Below, one piece after another: positions 1 through 8,963 of a stretch of DNA of 64,000 nt. The notes under the pieces were generated by a model. The model was not told where the DNA came from and did no database searches. It was given only the letters and a program-made list of their open reading frames with translations. Made by a program: the position numbers and the translations under genes. The first letter of the stretch is position 1. Each line of letters begins with the position of its first letter. Source of the stretch: Liolophura sinensis (lineage: Eukaryota; Mollusca; Polyplacophora; Chitonida; Chitonidae); the NCBI RefSeq assembly GCF_032854445.1, contig NC_088300.1:41134458-41198457 (forward strand), read 5' to 3'.

Positions 1-1
1 G

Positions 2-250
2 GTGAAAACATTCAACAAACTGAATTGTCAATTACGGTGCAAACGCCATCCATTCTTCAAGGAGAAGTGTTCAGCCTGGGGCAAAGTTTGCTTCCATTGT
101 GATAAGCCTAATTGCGCAAATTTTAGTTTAAGACAAAAGTTAACGATAGACAAAATTAAGTTCAAAAAAATAGGCTGTGAGGAATCTTGTGATGTTCAAG
201 AAGAGCATGTTTTAACCTTAAGCTCTCAGAAAAACACATTCATTCCATTG
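2..250 (+). pseudogene. Retrotransposon gag zinc-knuckle remnant
   Basis: One open frame runs into the window from its left edge and continues to a stop near 310. It contains the spacing RHPFFKEKCSAWGKVC followed by CFHCDKPNCANF. This resembles the paired zinc knuckles at the end of Gypsy-type gag proteins of invertebrates, where the first finger has an RxHxxxKExCPAxGKxC pattern and the second is CCHC. Here the histidine of the second knuckle is lost, and no protease or reverse transcriptase follows. It is therefore read as a decayed fragment. Family assignment rests on the cysteine pattern only. Confidence 0.5.
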
Positions 251-310
251 GGAAGAGTATACAAAGCGATTTTTTGCCGGTATGATTTTAAGTCAAAATT
301 CTCCTCATAA

Positions 311-2075
311 ATATCAGCGCTGAAATCTGAAATAACAATTGTAATGCTCAAATGGACAAGGACTGTGTCTGTTGGAAAGGGCCTCATTTCCATGAATAGT
401 TAGAAGAATTTTTAACTGCAAACCAAGGGTGATAAATGTGACACTTTCATTTGTAGGTAATATTGTGATGACCTTCTAGTGACACTGTCAATTTAACAGG
501 TTTGATGATGTATAGAAATGTTTGTATAACTTACTACAACATTTGACAGTGCAATGTAGGTTATTTACCCTACTCTTGGAATGTTTTATTTTGTAATGTC
601 TTTTGTCTTGTAATTGTATAAGTGTACTCAGAGTTTCTCGATGAACTATTGGAATAGATAGGACAGTGTGTGTAGCATACAACCTCACACTGTTTTGAAC
701 TTTTTGTGTAAACAATATCGAATTATCTTACTTTATTTCCCTCAGCTACCAATCGATTGTATCAAATGACACCATCTTGTCTGTATATGATGTTAGTCTC
801 TGACTCATATGGCGATGTGTATGGTTTTAGATATCGCTGCAAAATATACTTTCTTGAATGCAATTTAATTCAATCTTACCTTTCGTAATAGTTTTACATA
901 ATGAAATTTGAACTAAGTCTGATTTTTCACAAGATACTTTGTAGCTGCATTTTGGGAATAAAAGGCTATAAATAGTGTCTGAATTCAGTAACAGGTGGCG
1001 CTCCTATCTCATGCGCCAAAAGGGTTTAAAAGGCCGGCAAGTAGTGAGTAAAGGTATTAGTGACAGTTGTGCACCACGTCACAGAGGATGAAGCATTGGA
1101 CATATTATCGATCAAGCCTGCTATTTGTGATACGATCTATATATATTTTGTTCCATCTTTCACATTGCTATTATTGTTGTCATTATTGGTGTCATTATTA
1201 TTATTATTACTTATTATTATTATTTATTCCTTCCCTCGAAAACACCGTATTTGTAACTTGCTCAAATCATCGAAGCATATATTGAATGAACTCAAATATA
1301 AAAGTAATGTAAATATATAAATAGACTAGAGACATTGTAGACAAAAACAAAAAACAAAGAAATGCAAAATGTATTAATAAAGGCACTGATTTGACGGGCC
1401 ATGATATCCGAAAGGGGAGTGGCCGTAAAACAAGCATTTCAACAACGTGACTGTTATCGAGGTCCGAGTCACATACACATCAGCAAGGCTTAGACCTTGA
1501 CTAACTAATTTGGATATAAATATATAGCGTTCGAACGGATTAGACTGTTTGTTTAATTGGTAAGCCACCTATCACTGCTTTGTGTTTACTACGGTAAACC
1601 CATTGACCCCATGGTGAAAGTCGGGGTTCGCCCCTCGATGAAAGTAGGGGTTCACCCCGTAATGAAAGTCGGGGTATCAGTGTGAAAGCATTTCAGTACA
1701 GGTGTCCGGTACCCCATGGTTTACTTCGGGGCTAGACATAGAATTTCGAACCCTTTTTTTTAAATGTTTACAGTGTAAAACATATACCAAGGAAATACGG
1801 AACACGCGGCCCTTTTATGTCTAAAAAAACTGGTCGGGTACTCCTCCCGTATTTAATGTACATAATGACTATTAACGATTAGCAGTGTCTGGTTGCCAAA
1901 AACACCAGTGATGTCAGAACTGAGTTATACAACATTTGACGATTTATCATAATCGCCATCTTGACCGATCAACCGTATATATTCCATCTTTTTAACATAT
2001 ATTTGGAGTATAGATTAACCGTATCAATAATATGGGATGACAAAGACTCGTTCCTCTGAGGGTATTGCAATCACA
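311..2075. other. Non-coding stretch, no gene seen
   Basis: AT-rich sequence with only short chance ORFs. It contains a TATA-like CTATAAATAG near 966, a T/A-rich stretch with TTA repeats at about 1170-1230, and the small G/C-block repeat listed separately at 1608-1730. A decayed LTR could lie here given the gag remnant just upstream, but no LTR pair can be demonstrated. Confidence 0.5.
1608..1730. repeat. Short tandem/inverted repeat with GGGG...CCCC blocks
   Basis: About three imperfect ~28-bp units of the form ATGAAAGTCGGGGTTCxCCCC occur side by side, each with a GGGGTTC(G/A)CCCC mini-palindrome. An ACCCCATGG box near 1606 recurs near 1711 at the other end of the block. This is non-coding and of unknown origin. 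Confidence 0.55.
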
Positions 2076-2085
2076 GAAGACTTTG

Positions 2086-2459
2086 AGTGAGTGAGTAAGT
2101 GAGTGAGTGAGTGCTTGGGGTTTAACGTCGTACTTAACAATTTTTCAGTCATTTGACGACGAAGGAATCTTTAGAGTGTATGTAATGTGCCTCCTTGTTG
2201 CAGGACGGATTTCCACCACTCTTTTATCTAGTGTTGCTTCAGTGAGACGCCTTACCGAAGGCAAGTAAGCCGCCCGCCCGAGCCCTTACATTGATAGGGT
2301 CAACCAGTCGTTGCACTATCCCCTTCATGCTGAACGCCAAGCGAGGAAGTTACAACTTCCTCTTTTGTAAGGTCTTAGGTCTGACCGGGCCCACGACTGA
2401 CCCTGGATCTATCGCTTCTGATGCGGACGCTCTACCAACTGTGCTATCGGGGCCGGTTT
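2086..2459 (-). mobile_element. tRNA-derived SINE, family 2 (copy 1)
   Basis: A 374-bp element flanked by a perfect 10-bp target-site duplication GAAGACTTTG (2076-2085 and 2460-2469). The minus-strand head, at the right end, reads as a tRNA-like module: A box TAGCACAGTTGGTAGAGC and a degenerate B box after GGATCCAGGG. The tail at the left end is a (GTGA)n run. Two more copies occur at 20218-20574 and 35895-36266. Confidence 0.85.
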
Positions 2460-2757
2460 GAAGACTTTGGGAAGACACACTTCTGCCCATGTTGAGGCGA
2501 ACACATTCTTTCTTACCGAGGATTATTCTGCGTGGGAGAGATGTCTAGTTGAGATGCCTGTTGTACGGAGGGTAGCGTAGGCTACATAAGGGGATTTCTT
2601 ATTTTTGTTGTTGTATTTGTGTATGTGAGCAAATACGTATCTCTGCATGGAGTACTGAACGTCGTATATAACAGTTTTTTCTGTCATATGAGAGGCCTAC
2701 ATTTTCAGCCTTGCTTACTCGTTCCGTTCTTAAAATTCCAACCCATGTTTCATTTTA

Positions 2758-2965
2758 TTTATTTAAGTTATTTTGTTGGTGTTTTACGCCGTACTCAAGA
2801 GTATTTCACGACAGAGGCCAGCATTATGTTAAGAGAAAAGCGGGCAGAACCCGGGGGAAAGCCACGACCATCCGCAATTTACTGAAAGACCTTCCCGCGT
2901 GAGAGGCTCCTGGATCATTGCGCCGCGCTAGCGTGCTAACCCCCTCGACGACGGAGGCCCACGGC
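2758..2965 (-). mobile_element. tRNA-derived SINE, family 1 (copy 1)
   Basis: Contains the family core GGTGTTTTACGCCGTACTC and the CCCGGGGGAAAxCCACGACC block, then a tRNA-like head at the right end. The left end is a (TTTA)n tail, so the element is oriented on the minus strand. It is flanked by TTCATTTTA at 2749-2757 and 2966-2974, a 9-bp target-site duplication. Similar sequences are common in mollusc genomes (recalled, not searched). Confidence 0.85.
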
Positions 2966-2974
2966 TTCATTTTA

Positions 2975-5788
2975 CGTCAGAGCATGGCCTCAAACCAAAT
3001 GTTTGAAACGAAGTTGACAATAAAGTCACAAGGTTTCTGTTGCTCTTTAGCTCAAACTAAAACAGGAGATAAATACCCTGATTAAGAAGGTATAATAGTT
3101 AAGCCAGTTATTGTGCTCATTGAATGGACATCAGCTATGGTTGTGCATATATGCTGGGTTCATCTGTGAGTATCGACCCAAAATCTCTCAAAACTGTTTT
3201 GAGACGAAATCACTATCCAATCCCACGATTCATTAAGTTCTTCCTAATTTTGTCAAGGTCTAACGTGTTAGCCAAGCTGATGTGAAGGATTGATTTTGTC
3301 ATTTTCAGCTTGATGGAGAGGGCAGCCATGTTGTGACTTCTGAAATCCTCTTTGGGATGGTATCGTTGGTTCCGCATGCAGTACAGGATCTCAACTGAGG
3401 CGGGAAATCCCAAGGTAGATTCAAGCACTGAGAGGTGTGGATGGTGAGAAAGTAAATCATGAGATTGTTATAGTCAGAGAGATGATCGCCTTCTTTGATA
3501 GATGTCGTTCAACTTAATCAAAGGAGGAATATCCCGCCCATACAATGCCAATCCTGCTGTTAAAGGCATACAACCTGAAACACTTGGTACCAGTGTTACA
3601 CGGACATTGAATGAACAAGCCTTTCACAATTCAAGGAGTTTTTGTATCAGTGACAATGTTGTAACGTGTGACTTCATCGAACCTGTGATTGCCACCTAAC
3701 ATGTACGCCATGGACACTCTTCTGTTACACAGCTAAAGCGCAACTGTTAAAATGTCAACATTTTTCAGGTATTAAAATGACGCAAGATGTTAAATGCCGT
3801 CAAATATGAGTGCCAACATCTTAAAGTACCTCACCGCGTATTGATTGTTTGCAAGTTGCAACGTAATGTAACAAGACTTTTTTGAACATTTGCAATGTAC
3901 AATATTTCTCAAGAAGGTGCGGACCACGATTTATACAAGTGATAATTTGACATTGCTGATTTACAAGTTTATCGATAATAATCATAGCCGAAAGTCACAG
4001 ACAACTCACTTTTGGTTTAAGATGTATTTTGTCAGATAAACTTCCACATGTCTAAAAAGAAGCTATCGATATAAACCCGATATTAAGATATATAAAGATA
4101 ATATAACACGAGGCAGACCTATCGTAAACATTAGTCATTTCCTTCGAGATATCAAAATGCAATAAGCATTTGGCAAGATAAATACTCTTGTATTCTGCGG
4201 AAAACAGACAGATGATCTATTGCGATGCAACAATTCATTTTTAGTTAGAAACGGTTTAAATATTTCATGGCATGACGAAGTTTGTAAAATTTACTTGTCA
4301 CAGATACAAGAATATAACAAAGAACGTCAAAACTGGATACACGACTATATTGATAACTCTTATGCCAACTGTAACTGTGTCAGCTGCAAACCATAAATAA
4401 GAATTTTCTTCTCACAAATAACTGGGATTTGAAGATGACGAAGAGTGACTACAAAATATCTCGTCTACAAAACGTTCTTTCTGAGCACAATAAAGTACAA
4501 TGTAGTCTGATGGAATGTAACTTAATGGAAAACTCGCCATGGTTTAAAAAAGAATTCTCCTGTTCGGTTTTTTTTTAATATGTAGACAATATTCATAACA
4601 CGGTCCAAATTTTCTGACAAACAACGTATTTGCCATTAGACTATCATTATATTCAACGGGCTCATTGTGTCATTTATGTAGAATAAAGCACGGAAAGTGG
4701 TACAAAATAGCCGCATGCGCTCTCCACACGACTGCCATTAATAAATACATTGTTCATCCATTTGCAGTTCGAGCCGCAGATCCTGGACGTCTGCGTGGAC
4801 GGCCTCACCTCTCAGAATATTCGCCACAACGTTCCTAATATGACTGTTTTTAGAAGCTGTAATCTGGTTGCTATAACAGAATGCAGAAACCTCAATATGA
4901 TATCGTACATACCTTACTTATTTGTCTGTGTCTCTCTCATACATGAAAACACAGGCTTCAAATGATCGAATTTCAACCTTGGAATTGTACGATTTTTTCT
5001 TTTTGTCTTAAATGAGAATTAACTCAGTGTACAATGCTTGTTAAACGGTCATCAGTCGAAAGAATTTAAAGAATTTCCATTAAATGATTACATGTTTTTG
5101 TAATCTGACAGATTCTGACTGTAAACCATCTGCATTATTTTGGTTCCTAATAGGTCAGCATGTTATATTAGGTAACTTTCTTAAATATTGTCAAGAAAAA
5201 TAAACTTAAAAATCTAACTATGGCTGAAGGATCCGATGTTTAGCCATCCAAGACTTATGAAGACTGGTTGAATGACCAAACATTTGAAAGGGTAAATTAT
5301 AATCTATGTATAAAATTATTGGCTGCAGCTTGTAAAACCAAGCCATATGCAGCTATCCGTGATCTAACACGAAAAACCATTCTACAGTCCAAAGAAGTCT
5401 TGCAAAACCATTCTAGATACATGCTTGCTCAACCTCAATAAAATTGAACATACACTTTGTGTTATCCATTCTTTACTTGACCTACTAGTGCATATTATCT
5501 GATCCGCTAAAGATTTCTTAAAATAAGTCCTATTAATTTTTCTTTCCTTATGGTCAAGCTTGTTTTTTTTATTCCAGGCGGAGAACATTGATGTTGTGAA
5601 ATGACACTACACCCTGTGCAAAGCAGTCTTGAATATGATGGCGAAACACTGATTAAAGCTATAAATACTTTCCCACAATGATTTTGGCCTGTCCAAAGTA
5701 TTGTTTTTATTGGCGTTGTTATTCCATCGTGAATATATGCCTATTTCGCGGCTAGAATAAAGAGATTATACCTAAAGAAAGATGATTG
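2975..5788. other. Non-coding stretch, no gene seen
   Basis: AT-rich sequence. Open frames at 3502-3699 and 4750-4965 have no recognisable motif, no splice context and no family resemblance, so they are treated as chance ORFs. Confidence 0.5.
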
Positions 5789-5794
5789 GTGGCC

Positions 5795-6072
5795 AGTAGT
5801 ATAGAATGTTGCAAACATGTCTCATTGTGGGGGGATTTGTGCAGGGATTTGCACATCTTTAAGTCCGCGCTCCTGCATGCGCATGGGCGTGACGTCACAC
5901 GTCACGCGAGGCGTGCTAACGGACCAATGAGTGCAACTCCTTCAGGTTCATATAGCGCCAAAAAGGACCCATGGGTTCGCGCCAAAACTGAACAAAGGGT
6001 GAGCTCCATTTCGTTCGCTCCAAACTGACCAATGGGTAAACTCCATTCACACCACGCGGGAGAGCAGCTCCT
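5795..6072 (+). repeat. Left terminal inverted repeat of the Polinton
   Basis: The outer ~100 bp matches the reverse complement of 12844-12943 closely. The arm then continues through ACGCGGGAGAGCAGCT, which also recurs in the right arm. The left arm carries about 130 bp more than the right, made of repeated motifs: CCAATGAGTGCAACTCC, AGGGTGAGCTCCATTTCG and CCAATGGGTAAACTCCATTC. It also contains TGACGTCA near 5890 inside an inverted CGTGACG...CGTCACG. Confidence 0.88.
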
Positions 6073-6330
6073 TGAGCGCAGCTTCTTCAGCTCCTTCGCT
6101 CCCAAGCTGGCCCATGGGATCACGTGGTCGGCCTGCGCGCCTGAATTTTATTGACAAATGCATGTACACTGGATAATATATATATACGCTGTCTGGGATA
6201 GGTTCACTCACTGTACACGGACACAGGAACGACAACAGACTATGCCTCGCATCGGCCGCCAGCCACCTCGCCAACAGCAGCCGCCGCTGCGGGCACGGAA
6301 AGGGGACAGAGAACGCTCGCGGACAGAGAC

Positions 6331-6580
6331 TCGGTCGATACCGCTCTCCATGCACTGTACTACGACCCCGACAGTCCAGCGGCTTACAGCGGCGATCAGT
6401 CCTTGCTCAAGACAGCCCGGCAACATGGACTCAAAGTGAGTCGGGCCCGCGTGTCGGTTTGGCTGGCCCAGAAGGACACGTACACGCTCCACCGTCCCGC
6501 TCGACGGCGCTATCCTCGTAACGGAGTTGTCGTTGGGGGTATAGACAGTCAGGTGGACCTGGTCGACATGGCAGCGTTTA
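6331..6580 (+). pseudogene. Polinton integrase, N-terminal fragment
   Basis: About 80 residues in one frame resemble the start of the retrovirus-like integrase of Polintons: an N-terminal HTH/zinc-binding-like region followed by a short connector, with YTLHRPARRRYPRN and then GGIDSQVDLVDM. The latter corresponds to the first strand of the RNase H-fold core, where the first catalytic Asp lies. The frame stops being recognisable at about 6580, where the dispersed repeat at 6637 begins. The remainder of the DDE core and any chromodomain are absent. Upstream, 6200-6330 is open only in shifted frames. Orientation is away from the left TIR, as expected for a terminal Polinton integrase gene. Confidence 0.75.
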
Positions 6581-6636
6581 CTATCCACCCAGCTATAAAT
6601 CTTGAGTGCCGGCCACAGACGTCAAACGTATTTAAT

Positions 6637-6882
6637 ATAAGCGTCAAGTCCGACATTCCTATACCATTCGTAGTCGGTAAAGGACGTTCCAAGTCGATAA
6701 TCGCAAGATCCATTTCCACAACAACGTTTAACACTAACTCCCAAAGACAAAGGTATGTAAGAAATTATACAAATAAGAAATAAAGCCGGTAACACACAAG
6801 AGAGAAGCGGTCATCAGTTTTCAATGATGCCGGGCAGACAATGAATATTCCAGGCATGAATTCCATATCAAAATTCAAATGA
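6637..6882 (+). repeat. Dispersed ~260-bp repeat, copy A
   Basis: Begins ATAAGCGTCAAGTCCGACATTC and ends near GAATTCCATATCAAAATTC. It is an inverted copy of 8640-8905 and a direct copy of 12071-12335 and 33668-33925. It directly abuts the truncated integrase. Confidence 0.85.
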
Positions 6883-7545
6883 CCCCGAGGATGACAGGGT
6901 CATCCCTATCGACCTACCTCAAGGGAAGGATCAGTGGGTAATAGGCTTCCGCGAGAATAAAGGCACCGTGGCAGCCGTGCTCTCTTGTACATTGGAGTTT
7001 TAGTGGGTGTATTGGCCGCGGAACTCAGCGTGGAGCTCCTCCAAGACCAGTTGACCCTTCAATATCCACAAGGGCAATTGAACAAGGCGCTCCTCCGTTG
7101 GTCCGGGTCCGCCGCCCCCTCCGCCCCCTCCGTCACCACCACCATCATCACCGTCGTCGCCGAGTGACATCGAGCGTGGGCTTGACAGCACTGTCCAGGA
7201 TGAGGACCTGACCTCCCCCCCCCGCCACCCCCCTGCGGCGCTTACCGCCGAGCAGGATCCGTTTACGGACCAAGCCATCACTCCCCGGTTGAAGTTAACG
7301 GGATTACCAAGTTCATCACAACTCCGCCAGGGTCACCGACCATCGCTCTCTAACAACACTTCGGTACCAGTCACCGTTTCCACACCCGTTCATTCTTCAC
7401 CCAACACGGCGCAGCGCGGCAGCAGCAGCAGCGGAAGTAGCAGTCCGCCTACCTCACCCTCCCCGCCCGCGGTGATGGCGGCGGTGACCGCAGCGGCCTC
7501 CCGCTCTATAACTCTCCCTCACTTGTACGACCAGCCAAACTGACT
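6883..7545 (+). pseudogene. Unrecognised Polinton ORF remnant, Pro/Ser-rich
   Basis: Open in patches across all three frames. A conserved-looking start contains IDLPQGKDQWVIGFRENKG, followed by LTLQYPQGQLNKALLRW, then a disordered region rich in Pro, Ser and Thr that ends before the ATPase start at 7564. An in-frame stop after CTLEF shows at least one frameshift. I do not recognise the family. By position it is one of the accessory Polinton proteins, but no capsid motif is visible. Confidence 0.5.
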
Positions 7546-7563
7546 CACCCAGATTCTCCATAG

Positions 7564-8060
7564 ATGGATACTCGATGGGAGTATCCGTTTACCTGCATCG
7601 TCAGCGGACCGACGGAGTGTGGAAAATCCGTGTTTGTGAAACGGTTGGTGGCGCATGCTCAAGCTTTCATTACCCATCCCCGCAACAGCACCGTCTGGTG
7701 TTACGGGAGTGGCAGCCGTTGTACACCACGTTACCCGGCGTTCGATTTGAAGAAGGTGTGCCCAGCCCGTCAGCATTCGATCCGGGGGAGCGGACGTTGG
7801 TGATTTGATGGCCGAAACAGAAGAACGCGTAACAAAACTCTTTACCAAAGGCAGCCACCACCGCAATATCAGCACGGTGTACATCGTCAGAACTTGTTCA
7901 ACAAAACCAAAGACCATCGCACCATCAGTCAACGCACACTGCAGGCGTCTCACGTTTGAGGTTGCCACCGCCGAACCTCACGGGTATTTGATGGTGGATT
8001 TTAAGCAAGCCACACCCGACTACCTGCGACTTCGGCGTTTGTGTGAATGTGCCAAGAATG
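7564..8060 (+). pseudogene. Polinton packaging ATPase (A32/FtsK-HerA type), broken
   Basis: Starts MDTRWEYPFTCIVSGPTECG. The Walker A motif GPTECGKS lies at 7606-7629. The frame is lost after VWCYG near 7710, resumes in the next frame through about 7800, and breaks again exactly at the Walker B region, where LVI is followed by a stop instead of the usual acidic pair. From 7805 a third frame gives TKLFTKGSHHRNIS and later PHGYLMVDFKQ, hallmarks of this ATPase in Polintons of marine invertebrates. Such ATPases are thought to pump DNA into capsids. With the broken Walker B region this copy cannot be functional. Confidence 0.75.
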
Positions 8061-8251
8061 TGTTAAATGGAAACATTCCACTACCGCGGGTTCAGAAGGG
8101 GGAGTTGCAGCGGCACAAGGGTCTTCGCACATTGATCAAGAAACGTGTTCCCCTGCATAAGAAAGGATGGATGGTTGAACGCGGTGGTCCCCTCCTCACC
8201 GTCGCACCAGCCATCATCGGTGGCGTCATTAAGAGCATAGCTGGAAGGTAA
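8061..8251 (+). pseudogene. Small basic/hydrophobic Polinton peptide (adenovirus pX/pVI-like)
   Basis: Continues in the same frame as the last ATPase segment, probably fused to it by a deletion. A basic stretch HKGLRTLIKKRVPLHKKG is followed by the hydrophobic segment GGPLLTVAPAIIGGVIKS and a stop at 8249-8251. A short Arg/Lys-rich peptide ending in Gly-Gly plus a hydrophobic helix next to the ATPase is typical of Polintons and recalls the core/minor capsid peptides of adenoviruses. The functional assignment is by resemblance only. Confidence 0.5.
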
Positions 8252-8460
8252 TGCAACACGCGAAGAAAATGGCCTTGGTCGAGCCGTAGCTCTTAGACAC
8301 GCTCACACGGCCACCACCCCCGTACCTCGTCTCCCCGTACCCCGTACCCCGTGCCCAGTACTGCTAAAGCCCTCAAAGCGCTCGACCAAGAGATGGTATC
8401 GTTTCTCAAATTTTACAATGAGTATAACACTCTCGTTGGCAGGTATGGACATAGCGTTCA
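8251..8460 (+). pseudogene. Small Polinton-associated ORF remnant
   Basis: The stop of the preceding frame and the next ATG share a base (TAATG at 8249-8253). The new frame starts MQHAKKMALVEP and meets a stop after 12 codons. A shifted frame near 8352-8460 reads on through KALKALDQEMVSFLKFYNEYN, a helical-looking segment. I recall a small protein with such a start in other marine invertebrate Polintons but cannot name its function. Confidence 0.4.
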
Positions 8461-8639
8461 GAATCTCTGGCGATCTGCATTGTGATCAACAACACAGACG
8501 GCGCCGTTATCCTTATGTACATATCTATGGCGTACATGGTATTTAACAACATAGATGGCGCTGCTTGCCGAATGTAACCGTCTATCTTGTAGACAGCTTT
8601 TATACAGACCAGCATTGTTATTTGACATGGAACTCATTC

Positions 8640-8905
8640 ACGGACTACGAATTTGAACTTTGATATGGAATTCATGCCTGGAATATCCGCTGTATGTCCG
8701 GCATCATTGAAAAGTGATGACCGCTTCTCTCTTGTGTGTTATCGGCTTTACTTCCTATTTGTATAATTTCTTACATACCTTTGTCTTTGGGATCTAATGT
8801 TAAACGTTGTTGTGGAACTGGATCTTGTGATTATCGACTTGGAACGTCCTTTACGGGCTACAAATGGTATAGGAACGTCGGACATGACGCTTATATTTGA
8901 CGTGT
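8640..8905 (-). repeat. Dispersed ~260-bp repeat, copy B (inverted)
   Basis: The reverse complement matches 6637-6882 and 12071-12335 over nearly the whole length. Together with copy A it encloses the ATPase module (6883-8639) between inverted arms. The similarity appears to extend outward to a CGCCATCTATG motif near 8556, also found near 12467. Confidence 0.85.
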
Positions 8906-8963
8906 TATTTTTTTAAGCAACACATTATAAAGGGATGGTATATAACCGTCGGGTATAGTCCAG

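Noticed and set aside
2390-2455. Functional tRNA gene on the minus strand
   Set aside because: A and B boxes are present but no complete cloverleaf forms; it is the head of a SINE that recurs at 20218 and 35895.
3502-3699. 65-codon plus-strand ORF
   Set aside because: No motif, no neighbouring exon-like sequence; expected by chance.
6208-6588. 126-codon minus-strand ORF
   Set aside because: Antisense to the integrase fragment, which has the recognisable motifs on the plus strand.
7000-7281. Minus-strand Gly-rich ORF
   Set aside because: Reverse translation of the Pro/Ser-rich, C-rich stretch in the Polinton; the plus strand fits the gene order.
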